Below, piece by piece: positions 34,468 through 43,708 of a DNA stretch of 64,000 nucleotides; within the stretch, counting starts at the first letter, position 1; every line of letters begins with the position of its first letter. This stretch comes from Sinosporangium album. Lineage in GTDB: Bacteria; Actinomycetota; Actinomycetes; Streptosporangiales; Streptosporangiaceae. The stretch is taken from the NCBI RefSeq assembly GCF_900100605.1, contig NZ_FNCN01000022.1, positions 45,098 through 109,097 on the forward strand, in the 5' to 3' direction. The notes under the pieces are model-generated. The model was not told where the DNA came from. It saw only the letters and a program-made list of their open reading frames with translations, and made no database searches. Position numbers and translations under genes: made by a program.

Positions 34468-36470
34468 GCACCCGCGGCATGGAGATTCCCGAAAGGCTCG
34501 GCCCCTACCGGCTGGTCCGCAAGCTCGGCGAAGGCGGCATGGGGGTCGTCCACCTGGGCGTCGACGACGAGGGGAGTGAGGTCGCCGTCAAGGTGCTCCA
34601 CTCGCACGTCGCGGCCGATCTCAAGGCCCGCGACCGGCTGACCCGCGAGGTGGAGACCATGCGGCGGGTGCGCTCGCCGTACGTGGCCGAGGTCATGGAC
34701 GCCGAACTCTCCGGCGACATGCCCTACGTCGTGACGAGGTTCGCCCCCGGCCGCACCCTGGAGGACACGGTGCTGACCGACGGGCCGCTGTCCGACCACG
34801 AGATCGTACGGCTGGCACGCGGCCTGTGCGAGGCCCTCGTCGCCATCCACTCGGCCGACGTGATCCACCGCGACTTCAAACCCGCCAACGTCATGCTGGT
34901 CGACGGCGAGCCGCTGGTCATCGACTTCGGCATCGCCCACCTGGTCAACGCCACCCGGCTCACCCAGACCGGCATGTTCGTCGGCACCCCCGGCTACCTT
35001 GCCCCCGAGATCATCAAGGACACCGAGATCACCCAGGCCGCGGACGTGCACGCGCTGGCCTCGACGGTGTTCTTCGGCGCCACCGGCAAGCCGCCCTTCG
35101 GCACCGGGGCGTTCGAGGTGGTGTGCTTCAACATCATGGAGGGCCGGGCCCAGATCGACCTGGCCCCGGCATGGCTGCGCGGCTGGCTCCGCCAGGCGCT
35201 GAACGTCGAAAGTGACGCACGGCCGAGCGCGCGCACCCTGCTCCGCATGGCCAAGGCGCTCGACCCCTCGGCGACCACCTTCCACGAGTCGCCCGCCGAG
35301 GCTACCCACGTGGGGCGGCCGGGCGGCACCCGTGTGATCGACCCCGGCGGCACGTCGGTGCTCGACCCGGTGAAGGACAATCCCGGCACCCGGGTCATCG
35401 AGCAGGACGACAACTTCTCCGACCTGCTGCCGCCCGTGCAGTACGCCAAGCCGCCGCGCCGCAGGGATCGCCAGGACCGGCACGAGCCGCCCCCGCAGCC
35501 CCACCACCGGCCCCACCAGCAACCCCACCAGCAGCCCCACCTCCAGCCGCACCGCGCGGCGGCCGTCGCGCCGCCGCAGACGGGGGCCAGGGCCCAGATG
35601 GCGCCTCCGCAGTACCCCCCGGCGCCTCCGCCGGCCCCGCCGCCCTTCCCCGACCAGCGGGTCGCAGGCCACCCCGGGCCGCGGCCCACCGGGCCGGCCC
35701 GGCAGGCGGCGCCGCCCGCGCAGGCCAGGCCGTACGCCCCGCCGGACACCCAGCCGCCCGCGCGGGCGGCCAGGCCGCACACGCCGCCACCGGACCGGCC
35801 GCGCTACCGCGCCTCCCACCCCCTCACCGGCGCGCTGCTGCTCGCCGTGCTCGCGGGCGCGGCGAGCATGCTGCCGGTGCTGGTCAGCGCGTTCGCGATC
35901 GTGCTCGTGCTCTGCCTGCGCGTCGGGGAATACCTCTTCGGCAACCTCGCGACACGCCGCTCCGAACGCGGTAGCAGCGCGGCCGACCCGCTGATGGTCC
36001 TGGTGGGCACGCCGTGGGCGCTGATCAAGGCGGGGCTCGTCACCCTCGTGCACGTGCCGCTGTCGGCGATGTTCGGCATGTGCGTGTGGGGGGTGCTGAG
36101 GTTCATGTTCGGCCTCACCACCGACTCGGCCGCCGCCTACGCCGCGGGCGCGTTCGTCATCGGACTGTTCCTGCTGCCGGGCGGCGGCGCCCCGCGCAAG
36201 GCCGTCACCCGCACGCTGACCGGGGTGATCCGCAGCCCCGGTGCGGCGACCGTTATCGCGATCACGGTCGGCACCATCGCCTTCTTCACGGTCATGATGG
36301 CGCTCGGCACCACGGCGTCCTTCCAGCCGTGGATGCCGCCCTCCGAGGTGGTGGAGAAGATCACGGAGGAGTTCCGAAGCACGGTGGCCGAAGGGCGTAT
36401 GGGCGTCGTCGACCTCGTCACGAGGATGATCGGCGACCTGGTGTCCAGCCTCGGTCTGGGCTTTTTCTGA
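34464..36470 (+). CDS. Ser/Thr protein kinase with His/Pro/Gln-rich linker and C-terminal membrane helices (kinase 2)
   Basis: A 668-residue protein, a close paralogue of kinase 1 in its kinase domain (about 10-270): 'LGEGGMGVV', Lys43, 'HRDFKPAN' (Asp137; Phe replaces the usual Leu), 'DFG' (Asp154) and 'RLTQTGMFVGTPGYLAPE'. A low-complexity linker includes 'TRVIDPGGTSVLDP' and a His/Gln/Pro repeat ('HHRPHQQPHQQPHLQPH', about residues 347-363). The C-terminal 210 residues carry about five membrane helices. The start overlaps the bridging 22-codon ORF. The target and the sensed signal are unknown. Confidence 0.9.
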   Translation: MSTRGMEIPERLGPYRLVRKLGEGGMGVVHLGVDDEGSEVAVKVLHSHVAADLKARDRLTREVETMRRVRSPYVAEVMDAELSGDMPYVVTRFAPGRTLEDTVLTDGPLSDHEIVRLARGLCEALVAIHSADVIHRDFKPANVMLVDGEPLVIDFGIAHLVNATRLTQTGMFVGTPGYLAPEIIKDTEITQAADVHALASTVFFGATGKPPFGTGAFEVVCFNIMEGRAQIDLAPAWLRGWLRQALNVESDARPSARTLLRMAKALDPSATTFHESPAEATHVGRPGGTRVIDPGGTSVLDPVKDNPGTRVIEQDDNFSDLLPPVQYAKPPRRRDRQDRHEPPPQPHHRPHQQPHQQPHLQPHRAAAVAPPQTGARAQMAPPQYPPAPPPAPPPFPDQRVAGHPGPRPTGPARQAAPPAQARPYAPPDTQPPARAARPHTPPPDRPRYRASHPLTGALLLAVLAGAASMLPVLVSAFAIVLVLCLRVGEYLFGNLATRRSERGSSAADPLMVLVGTPWALIKAGLVTLVHVPLSAMFGMCVWGVLRFMFGLTTDSAAAYAAGAFVIGLFLLPGGGAPRKAVTRTLTGVIRSPGAATVIAITVGTIAFFTVMMALGTTASFQPWMPPSEVVEKITEEFRSTVAEGRMGVVDLVTRMIGDLVSSLGLGFF

Positions 36471-36541
36471 CTGGGCGTATTCGGGAGGTGCAGGGGGCCG
36501 GGCTGTGGGGCACGATGGGGACACAAGCCGGAAGGAGAGGC

Positions 36542-37894
36542 ATGGGAACCCCGCAAGGTGACCACCTCGGCCCTTACCGCCTGTTGTCGAGGCTGGGGGC
36601 CGGCGGGTTCGGTGAAGTGCACCTCGCTCTCGATCCCGAAGGCCGGACCGTGGCCGTCAAAGTGCTCCACCCCCACGTGGCGGCCGACACTCGCGCGCTG
36701 GCGAGACTGGCGCGCGAGGTGGAGGCCATGCGCCGGGTGCGCGGACGCCATATCGCCGAAGTGCTCGACGCGTCGCTCGACGGGCGTTCGCCGTACCTCG
36801 TCACCCGCTACATCCAGGGACGGCCTCTCAACGCCGTGGTGGCGGTCGAGGGGCCCGTCCACGGCGAGGAGCTCGTACGGCTGGCGCGGGGCTTATCCGA
36901 GGCGCTCATGGCCATCCACGAGTCGGGCGTGATCCACCGCGACCTCAAGCCGTCGAACGTGATACTGGCCGACGGTGAGCCGGTGGTGATCGACTTCGGG
37001 ATCGCGGCCGTGGTGGACTCCGCCTCGGTCACGGCCTCCGGCGCGGTCCTCGGCACCCCGGGCTATCTGGCCCCCGAGGTGCTGGAGGGCCAGGAGACCC
37101 GGACCGAAGGCGACATCTTCGCATTCGCGGCCACGCTGGCCTTCGCCGCGACCGGGCGCGAGCCGTACGGCACGGGCTCGGTGGCGGCCATCGGCTACCG
37201 GGTGGTGCACCACGAGCCCGACCTGGAAGGCGTGCCCGACTGGCTCGCCGCGGTGCTGCGCGACTGCCTGGCCCCCGATCCGGCCGCCAGGCCGACGGCG
37301 GGGGAGATCCACGGCAGGCTGCCCGGCGTGGTCGGGGCGGCGGGCCCGCCTCCTCCGAAACCCCGGTCGGACACGTTCTCCCGGGCGCGCATCCCGGTGG
37401 CGCCGCCGGCTCCCGCCGCGGGACCGGCCTACGCCGAGCCGCCGCCGGCGAGGTCGAAGGCCGACCCGCTCCCGCCCCCGGTGAGCGGGTCGGGAGGCGA
37501 TGTGCACAGCCTGTCCACCCGCGAGTGGCGGCCGGGGCAGCCCGATCCGCGGCCTCCGGCGGAGGTCGCCATGCGCAGGCGGCGCGCCCGCGTCAGACTT
37601 ATCTGGATCATCGGTACCGGCGTGGTGGCGGCGCTCGGCGCGGCGGCCGCGAGGTCGGCGCTGCCGGAGGTGTCGCTGCTGCTTCTCGCGGCATACGGGT
37701 CGGGGGTCGCGATCGACGCCGCCGTCGGGCTGTTCGCGCGCAAGGACGTGGGCCGTGCCCTGCTGAGCGCGGGAAGCGGGGTGGGCGCGGTGGCGCTGTT
37801 CTTCCTGCTGAGTTCGATCTTCTCCACGTTCACGCTGGCCTTGGCGTTCGCCACCGTGATCGTCGTCTTGGTCGTTCTCGTCGTAGCCGGTTAG
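36542..37894 (+). CDS. Ser/Thr protein kinase with short C-terminal membrane region (kinase 3)
   Basis: A 450-residue protein. The kinase domain (about 9-265) has 'LGAGGFGEV', Lys40, 'HRDLKPSN' (Asp134), 'DFG' (Asp151) and 'GTPGYLAPE'. A Pro-rich linker is followed by 'HSLSTREWRPGQP' and a C-terminal hydrophobic region of about four helices, with the last 30 residues almost wholly Val/Leu/Ile/Ala/Phe. ATG 36542 has GGAAGGAGAGG directly upstream. It follows kinase 2 by 71 bp. The three kinases look like successive duplications with diverged linkers. Confidence 0.9.
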   Translation: MGTPQGDHLGPYRLLSRLGAGGFGEVHLALDPEGRTVAVKVLHPHVAADTRALARLAREVEAMRRVRGRHIAEVLDASLDGRSPYLVTRYIQGRPLNAVVAVEGPVHGEELVRLARGLSEALMAIHESGVIHRDLKPSNVILADGEPVVIDFGIAAVVDSASVTASGAVLGTPGYLAPEVLEGQETRTEGDIFAFAATLAFAATGREPYGTGSVAAIGYRVVHHEPDLEGVPDWLAAVLRDCLAPDPAARPTAGEIHGRLPGVVGAAGPPPPKPRSDTFSRARIPVAPPAPAAGPAYAEPPPARSKADPLPPPVSGSGGDVHSLSTREWRPGQPDPRPPAEVAMRRRRARVRLIWIIGTGVVAALGAAAARSALPEVSLLLLAAYGSGVAIDAAVGLFARKDVGRALLSAGSGVGAVALFFLLSSIFSTFTLALAFATVIVVLVVLVVAG

Positions 37895-37962
37895 AGGTGT
37901 CCGGAACTTAGTTCGGTAGGGTTGGGGCGATGGTGCCCGCCGATCCGGGGGTTCGCCGGTAA

Positions 37963-37991
37963 GCTACTGGCGGGTAACATTGTGGTATAAG
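37963..37991 (+). promoter_or_regulatory. Imperfect palindrome overlapping a promoter upstream of etfBA
   Basis: GCTACTGGCGGGTAAC (37963-37978) is a 16-bp imperfect palindrome (GnTACnnGCnnGTAnC). It is followed 7 bp later by TATAAG (37986-37991), a good -10 element. A TetR-type repressor site over the promoter would fit electron-transfer genes of fatty-acid oxidation; this is inference. Confidence 0.4.
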
Positions 37992-38128
37992 GGGCCAGGG
38001 CAGTCGCGACCGCCCGGGCCACCTGCTGTCACCACGCCCTTGGGCACTTGGCAGTTTTGGCATCACGTACATATCCGGCGCCGACCCACCGGCGGCGCAC
38101 GCGAAGCACGGGAGGTCGGCCACCGGCC

Positions 38129-38908
38129 ATGAACATCGTCGTCTGCGTGAAGCAGGTCCCCGATACGGCGACCGAGCGCAAGCTGAGGTCCGATGACAAG
38201 ACGCTCGACCGCGACGCCGCCGACGGCGTCATCAACGAGCTGTGTGAGTACGCGGTCGAGGAGGCGCTGCTCCTCAAAGAAGCCCACGGCGGTGAGGTGA
38301 CCGTCCTCACCATGGGCCCGAGCAAGGCCACCGACACCATCCGCAAAGCCCTGGCCATGGGAGCCGACAAGGCCGTCCACCTGGTGGACGACGCCCTGCA
38401 CGGCTCCGACGCCCTGTCGACCTCCTACGCGATGGCCCAGACCCTCAAGACCATCGGGTTCGACGTCGTCATCCTCGGCTCGGAGTCCACCGACGCCCGC
38501 ACCGGCCTGCTGGCCGCCATGCTGGCCGAACGGCTGGGCGTCCCGCAGCTCACCCAGGCCAACAAGGTCGACATCGACGGCACCGCCATCGCGATCCAGC
38601 GCCTCACCGACTACGGCCACGACAAGGTCGAGGCGTCCCTGCCCGCCGTCGTCTCGGTCGTCGAGAAGATCAACGAGCCGCGCTACCCGTCGTTCAAGGG
38701 CATCATGGCCGCCAAGAAGAAGCCGGTACAGACCCTGGGCATCGCCGAGGCCGGCATCGACGCCTCCCAGGTCGGCCTGGCCGGCGCCTGGTCGGAAGTG
38801 GTCGACTTCGCCGCCGCCCCGCCGCGGGCGGCCGGCACGATCGTCACCGACCAGGGCGACGGCGGCACGGGTGCCGCCGAGTTCCTGGCGTCCAAGAAGT
38901 TCATCTGA
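38129..38908 (+). CDS. etfB: Electron transfer flavoprotein beta subunit
   Basis: A 259-residue AMP-binding subunit of ETF, which carries electrons from acyl-CoA dehydrogenases to the respiratory chain. 'MNIVVCVKQVPDT' is the usual start, and 'GSESTDARTGLLAAMLAERLGVPQLT' the usual core. The family signature near the C-terminal third is 'EASLPAVVSVVEKINEPRYPSFKGIMAAKKKP'-like. GGAGG lies 13 bases before the ATG, rather far. It forms an operon with etfA (12 bp gap). Confidence 0.96.
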   Translation: MNIVVCVKQVPDTATERKLRSDDKTLDRDAADGVINELCEYAVEEALLLKEAHGGEVTVLTMGPSKATDTIRKALAMGADKAVHLVDDALHGSDALSTSYAMAQTLKTIGFDVVILGSESTDARTGLLAAMLAERLGVPQLTQANKVDIDGTAIAIQRLTDYGHDKVEASLPAVVSVVEKINEPRYPSFKGIMAAKKKPVQTLGIAEAGIDASQVGLAGAWSEVVDFAAAPPRAAGTIVTDQGDGGTGAAEFLASKKFI

Positions 38909-38920
38909 GGGAGACCAGGA

Positions 38921-39874
38921 ATGGCTGAGATCCTCGTACTCGTCGAGCAGCTCGACGGAGACGTCAAGAAGGTCACCCTGGAGCTGCTGGCGCTGGCCCG
39001 CTCGCTGGGGTCGCCGTCGGCGGTGTGGGCCGGTCCCGGCTACTCCGCCGAGGCCAAGGCCAAGCTGGCGGGGCACGGCGCCGACAAGATCTATGTCGCG
39101 GACGCGGCCGAGATCGCCGACCACGTGGTGGCGCCCAAGGCGGAGCTCCTGGCGCAGCTGGTCGCCTCTGCCGCTCCGGCGGCGGTGCTGGTGGCCGCGA
39201 CCGCCGAGGGCAAGGAGGTCGCCGGCCGGCTGGCGGTCAAGACCGGTTCGGGTGTGATCACCGACGCGGTCGGCCTCGGTGAGGGTTTCGTCGCCGACCA
39301 GTCGATCTTCGGCGGCGGTGTCAACGTGCACAGCCGGGTCACCAAGGGCACCCCGATCGTGGCGGTGCGGCCGAACTCCACCGCCCCGGTGGCCGAGGCC
39401 GGCGCCGGAGCCGAGGAGCAGGTGAGCGTAGCCCTGTCGGACGCGGCCCGCGCCGCCAGGATCGTCGAGCGGGTCAAGCAGGACAAGGGCGCCCGCCCCG
39501 AGCTGGCCGAGGCCGCCGTGGTGGTCTCCGGCGGGCGCGGTGTCGGCTCGGCGGAGAACTTCGCGCTGATCGAGAGGCTGGCCGACTCGCTGGGCGGGGC
39601 GGTGGGCGCCTCGCGGGCGGCGACGGACGCGGGGTGGTATCCGCACCAGTTCCAGGTGGGGCAGACGGGCAAGACGGTGTCGCCGCAGCTGTACATCGCG
39701 GCGGGCATCTCGGGTGCGATCCAGCACCGGGCCGGGATGCAGACCGCCAAGACGATCGTGGCGATCAACAAGGACCCGGAGGCGCCGATCTTCGAGCTGG
39801 CCGATTACGGCGTGGTGGGCGACCTGTTTAAGGTCGTCCCCCAGCTCACCGACGAGATCGAGAAGCGCAAGTAA
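38921..39874 (+). CDS. etfA: Electron transfer flavoprotein alpha subunit
   Basis: A 317-residue FAD-binding subunit of ETF. The N-terminal domain starts 'EILVLVEQLDGDVKKVTLELL'. The FAD domain carries 'VVVSGGRGVGSAENF' and the diagnostic 'GQTGKTVSPQLYIAAGISGA', then 'QHRAGMQTAKTIVAINKDPE'. It pairs with EtfB, encoded 12 bp upstream. No dehydrogenase or ETF:quinone oxidoreductase gene is adjacent. Confidence 0.96.
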   Translation: MAEILVLVEQLDGDVKKVTLELLALARSLGSPSAVWAGPGYSAEAKAKLAGHGADKIYVADAAEIADHVVAPKAELLAQLVASAAPAAVLVAATAEGKEVAGRLAVKTGSGVITDAVGLGEGFVADQSIFGGGVNVHSRVTKGTPIVAVRPNSTAPVAEAGAGAEEQVSVALSDAARAARIVERVKQDKGARPELAEAAVVVSGGRGVGSAENFALIERLADSLGGAVGASRAATDAGWYPHQFQVGQTGKTVSPQLYIAAGISGAIQHRAGMQTAKTIVAINKDPEAPIFELADYGVVGDLFKVVPQLTDEIEKRK

Positions 39875-39905
39875 CGCGGGGGTCCTCCGCACGACACCCG
39901 CACAA

Positions 39906-39935
39906 CACCTGTCGGCACCTGTCGGCACCTGTCGG
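39906..39935. repeat. 10-bp tandem repeat CACCTGTCGG x3
   Basis: Three perfect copies (39906-39915, 39916-39925, 39926-39935) with a partial fourth running into the etfA terminator. It is probably a replication-slippage expansion. Confidence 0.8.
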
Positions 39936-39940
39936 CACCT

Positions 39941-39977
39941 GTACGGCACCGCCCTGGTCTCCGGGGCGGTGCCGTAC
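39941..39977. terminator. 14-bp bidirectional terminator between etfA and MFS gene
   Basis: GTACGGCACCGCCC (39941-39954) and GGGCGGTGCCGTAC (39964-39977) form a perfect 14-bp stem with a 9-nt loop between two convergent genes. Confidence 0.75.
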
Positions 39978-39986
39978 GGCTGTGCG

Positions 39987-41219
39987 TCAGGCGGCGATGG
40001 TGACCCGCTCGGGGGCGGCGGACCCCAGGGAGTCCGCGGGCTCCAGGGGCTCCACGGACTCGCCGAGCTCGGCCAGGCGGTCGGTGCGGGGGAGCAGCCG
40101 GGCGGCCACCGCGATGAGGACGCCGAGGACGACCGCGACGCCGAGGGCCACGCGTAGTGTGGCCGCGTCGGACAGGAAGCCGATCACGACGGGGCCCAGA
40201 AGCAGTCCCGCGTAGCCCATGGCGCCGGTCTGCGCGATGGCGGGGCCGGGGTTCGCCGTCGCGGTGCCCGCCAGGGACAGCGCGAGGGGCGACACGGCGG
40301 CGACGGCGACTCCGACGAAGAATATCGCGGTAAGGGCCACCGCGGAGTTCCCCGCACCGACCACGACGCCGAAGGTGACGGCGCTCGCCACGCCGGAGAC
40401 CGCGATCAGGCCGCGGGCCCCGAACCGGGCGCGCAGGCGGTCGGCCGCGAGGCGGCTGGCCAGCATGCCCGCCTCGAAGATCGGGTAGCCGAGGGCGGCC
40501 ACGGCCTCGGGGGCGCCCAGCGTGTTCCGCAGGAACAGTCCGTTCCAGTCGGCCACGGTGCCCTCGATCATGAAGGCGAAGAAGGCGATGGCGCCGAGGA
40601 GATACACGATCGGCGGCAGGCGGTGACGGGTGCGGGTACCCGCCGCGGCGGCGGCCGGCTGGGCGTCGGTCAGGTAGGTGCGGCCGATGAGCAGCAGCAT
40701 CGGCAAGGAAACGAGCGAGACGAGCGTCACGTGTGCGGCGAACGGCAGCCTGGCGGCGATGGCGGCGGTGCCGAGCAGGCCGGCGGAGATGGCGCCGACA
40801 CACCAGCCGGCGTGCATGCTGTTCATGACCGGGCGACCGTAGGAACGTTCCACCGTCGATCCCTGGGCGTTCATCGCGATGTCGACCGCGCCGAACGCCA
40901 TGCCGAACAGGGCCACGGCCGCCAGCAGCAGGGGGAAGGTCGGGGCGAAGGCCAGCAGGACCAGCGCCGCCGCGCAGAGGGGGCCGGCGATGCGCAGAAC
41001 GCTACGGCTGCCCGCCCGTGTCATGATCCCGCGCATCGCCTGCATGGTCACCAGCGCGCCCAGACCCCACGTCAGCAGGGCGATCCCGATCGACGACTCG
41101 GTCAGTTCGAGTTTCTCGGCGATTGCGGGAATGCGGACCGTGAATGTTCCGCACAGAAGACCGGCGAGGACAAATGTGAGGAGCGTTCCCGTACGGGCCG
41201 TCCTCAGGGGGCGAGTCAT
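39987..41219 (-). CDS. MFS transporter
   Basis: A 410-residue protein with about 12 membrane helices and a mid-protein basic loop ('AGTRTRHRLPP'). 'RPVMNSMHAGWCVGAISAGLLGTA' and 'WGLGALVTMQAMRGIMTRAGSR' resemble the YbjJ-like branch of the major facilitator superfamily, often annotated as sugar or drug efflux. The substrate is unknown. ATG 41219 has AGGGA six bases upstream and is preferred over TTG 41225. A TetR-type gene lies about 550 bp upstream on the same strand and may control it. Confidence 0.85.
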   Translation of the reverse strand: MTRPLRTARTGTLLTFVLAGLLCGTFTVRIPAIAEKLELTESSIGIALLTWGLGALVTMQAMRGIMTRAGSRSVLRIAGPLCAAALVLLAFAPTFPLLLAAVALFGMAFGAVDIAMNAQGSTVERSYGRPVMNSMHAGWCVGAISAGLLGTAAIAARLPFAAHVTLVSLVSLPMLLLIGRTYLTDAQPAAAAAGTRTRHRLPPIVYLLGAIAFFAFMIEGTVADWNGLFLRNTLGAPEAVAALGYPIFEAGMLASRLAADRLRARFGARGLIAVSGVASAVTFGVVVGAGNSAVALTAIFFVGVAVAAVSPLALSLAGTATANPGPAIAQTGAMGYAGLLLGPVVIGFLSDAATLRVALGVAVVLGVLIAVAARLLPRTDRLAELGESVEPLEPADSLGSAAPERVTIAA

Positions 41220-41525
41220 GTTCAATCCCTTTTGTTAAGAAGTGGGTAATTCCCTGGTCGCTGATTGCGAGTGCGACTCATGCTCTGAGGCGAATGCCAG
41301 CGAGGTCGTCGCGCATTCTTGAGAAATTCGCGTGATCGTGGTTTCGGCCGTCGGGGGGTGGGCACAGATCTTCCGGTCGCTCTTTCTGCCTGGGCTGAAA
41401 GGGCGACCACCAACGTCTCCAGCCTCGTTCATGCCCGTCGTCCGGCTCACATGCCGGCGCGGCGCCGCACGGCACAAGCCGGCCCCGCGGGCTCATCCCC
41501 GGGCACGGGCCTTTCCGCGGCGATG

Positions 41526-41675
41526 AGAAGTGCCGTCGTGAGAAGTGCCGTGCTGAGAAGCGCAGCGGTGGAGAACGCCGTGGTGAAGAGCGCGGCGATC
41601 GAAAGCCCGGTGGTCGAAAGCACGGTGGTGGAAGGCGTGGTGGCGGAAGGCGTGGTGGTGAAGAGCGTGGTGGAA
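41526..41675. repeat. 15-bp minisatellite, ten degenerate units, open in frame on both strands
   Basis: Ten consecutive 15-bp units (consensus near AGAAGYGCCGTGGTG) fill exactly 150 bp. On the plus strand they encode a pentapeptide repeat (RSAVV, RSAVL, RSAAV, ENAVV, KSAAI, ...) in a frame from ATG 41523 (or 41319) to TGA 41684. On the minus strand they encode His-rich pentads (HHAFx). No ribosome-binding site or known family supports translation. The rest of the 41220-41769 gap shows no gene. Confidence 0.7.
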
Positions 41676-41769
41676 AGCCGGTGAGGGCGGTCGGCTTCGG
41701 GCTGCTTCGGTTGGCTTCAGGCTGTTTCGGATAAAGAGGGGTCGGGGGACGCTTGCCTGGTGGGCGGCG

Positions 41770-42297
41770 CTATCCCTCCCGCTCTTTCGCACGATCGCCG
41801 AGCATCGCCATCAGCCGTTTTTCCAGCCGGTCCTGACGGGGGCCGTCGTAGAGCTCCGGGGCGTGGGTGGCCACTTCCCAGACCCCCTCGCAGGCCAGAC
41901 GCACGATCTCGGCCGCCATAGGGTCCGGCTCGTCGGCGAGACCCTCGTGAATCCATCGGGCCATTGCCCGGCGCAGGGGGGCGAGCAAGGAGGGGTCGCC
42001 CGCCGCGCCGACGGCGACGGCCCAACGTCGCAGTCGGCCCTGGCGTACGGCGGCGAACGTCGCGGCCACGTATTTCTTGGAGTAGGAGTCGTCGTCCTGG
42101 GCCGCGATCAACTCGTCGAACTCGTCGATGAGCCGCTGGATCATGCCCTTGACGAGGGACTCCTTGCTGCTGAAGTGGTAGAGGAGGCCGCCCTTGCTGC
42201 AACCGGCGCGCTCCGCCACGGCGGCGAGCGTCAGCGCCTGCGAACCGCGATCGGCGAGCAGGTGCTCGGCCGCGTCCAAGAGTTCATCCTTCCTCAT
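41770..42297 (-). CDS. TetR/AcrR family regulator
   Basis: A 175-residue protein. The N-terminal helix-turn-helix is clear ('[11 protein letters not shown]'-type opening, '[28 protein letters not shown]', residues about 22-50). The C-terminal ligand domain is short and of unknown specificity. A perfect 9-bp inverted repeat lies 8-31 bp before its ATG, so it probably represses itself. The likely second target is the MFS gene downstream on the same strand. Confidence 0.9.
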   Translation of the reverse strand: MRKDELLDAAEHLLADRGSQALTLAAVAERAGCSKGGLLYHFSSKESLVKGMIQRLIDEFDELIAAQDDDSYSKKYVAATFAAVRQGRLRRWAVAVGAAGDPSLLAPLRRAMARWIHEGLADEPDPMAAEIVRLACEGVWEVATHAPELYDGPRQDRLEKRLMAMLGDRAKEREG

Positions 42298-42304
42298 GCC
42301 CTGG

Positions 42305-42328
42305 ACTGTACCGTCCAGCCGGTACAGT
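42305..42328. promoter_or_regulatory. TetR operator ACTGTACCG-N6-CGGTACAGT
   Basis: A perfect 9+9 inverted repeat with a 6-bp spacer (TCCAGC) between the TetR gene and the divergent cysteine desulfurase gene. Size and symmetry are typical of TetR-family sites. It might also affect the desulfurase promoter, whose start is 84 bp away. Confidence 0.65.
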
Positions 42329-42411
42329 TAGCAAACCTGGGGGTGGTCGTGTCCCGTGACGCCGATACCCTTGAGAGGTCAAGCACTTGGGGCGGGAAGG
42401 GGAATGCGGCC

Positions 42412-43575
42412 GTGGTTTCGGCCTATCTTGACCATGCGTCGACGACGCCGATGCTTCCCGAGGCGATTGAGGCCATGGCCGCGCAGCTCGGCCAGGTCGG
42501 CAACGCCTCAGCCCTTCACGCCGCGGGCCGCAGGGTCCGCCGCGTCGTCGAGGAATCACGCGAGAGCATCGCCGAAGCCCTCGGAGCGCGTCCCTCAGAG
42601 GTCGTGTTCACCTCGGGCGGCACCGAGTCCGACAACCTCGCCATCAAGGGGCTCTACTGGGCCCGCCGCGCCTCCGGCGCCACCCGCGTGCTGGTCAGCG
42701 CGGTGGAGCACCACGCGGTCCTCGACCCCGCGGCCTGGCTCGGAGACCACCAAGGCGCGAAAGTCGAGCTGCTGCCCGTCGACGAGCACGGCAGAGTGCA
42801 GCCCGACACCCTGCGCACAGCCGTGGAGAAAGACCCCGACAGCGTCGCCCTCGTCAGCGTGATGTGGGCCAACAACGAGGTGGGGACCGTGCAGCCGGTG
42901 AGGGTGCTCGCCGCCGTCGCCCACGACCACGGCATCCCCTTCCACACCGACTCCGTCCAGGCGGTCGGCCAGCTCCCGGTGTCCTTCGCCGAGTCCGGCG
43001 TGGACGCGCTGACGGTGTCGGGACACAAGATCGGCGGGCCGATCGGTGTGGGAGCGTTGCTGCTCGCCAGGGGAGTCGATCCCATTCCCGTGCTCCACGG
43101 CGGCGGTCAGGAGCGCGACGTGCGCTCCGGCACCCTCGACGCGCCCGCGATAGCCGGGCTGGCGGCAGCCGTACGGATCGCGGCGGAGACCCGCGACGAG
43201 CACGCCAAGAAGCTGACCGAGTTGCGCGACGACCTGATCGAGCGCGTACGGCGGGCCGTCCCCGACGCCCGGCTCAACGGCGACCCGGTGAACCGCCTGC
43301 CCGGCAACGCCCACTTCTCGTTCCCCGGATGCGAGGGCGACGCCCTGCTGATGCTGCTCGACGCCAAGGGCGTCGAGTGCTCCACCGGGTCGGCCTGCTC
43401 GGCCGGCGTGGCCCAGCCCTCCCACGTGCTGCTGGCCATGGGGGCGGACGCCGCGCTGGCCAGGGGGTCGCTGCGCTTCACCCTCGGGCACACCTCCACC
43501 CAGGCCGACGTCGACCGGCTCGTGGAGGTCATCGGCCCGGCGGTCGAACGCGCCCGCCGCGCCGGGTTGAGCTGA
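42412..43575 (+). CDS. Cysteine desulfurase (IscS/NifS class I type)
   Basis: A 387-residue PLP enzyme that takes sulfur from cysteine for tRNA thiolation and Fe-S assembly. '[11 protein letters not shown]' opens the protein; '[12 protein letters not shown]' holds the PLP-stacking His; Lys206 ('[10 protein letters not shown]') is the PLP lysine; Cys329 in 'STGSACSAG' is the persulfide Cys. GTG 42412 with AAGGGGA upstream fixes the start. In actinomycetes this copy is typically encoded just before mnmA, to which it donates sulfur. Here a DUF695 gene on the other strand lies between. Confidence 0.95.
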   Translation: MVSAYLDHASTTPMLPEAIEAMAAQLGQVGNASALHAAGRRVRRVVEESRESIAEALGARPSEVVFTSGGTESDNLAIKGLYWARRASGATRVLVSAVEHHAVLDPAAWLGDHQGAKVELLPVDEHGRVQPDTLRTAVEKDPDSVALVSVMWANNEVGTVQPVRVLAAVAHDHGIPFHTDSVQAVGQLPVSFAESGVDALTVSGHKIGGPIGVGALLLARGVDPIPVLHGGGQERDVRSGTLDAPAIAGLAAAVRIAAETRDEHAKKLTELRDDLIERVRRAVPDARLNGDPVNRLPGNAHFSFPGCEGDALLMLLDAKGVECSTGSACSAGVAQPSHVLLAMGADAALARGSLRFTLGHTSTQADVDRLVEVIGPAVERARRAGLS

Positions 43576-43708
43576 CGCCGCGCCGGGCGCCCCGCGGCGC
43601 TGCGCGCCCAGGCCGGTGACGGCGGGCACGCAGGCCGCGACGCGGGACGCTCGGACCGGCGACGACGGGGACGCCTGGAGGTTCAGCTCAGGAACTCAGC
43701 TCAGGAAC

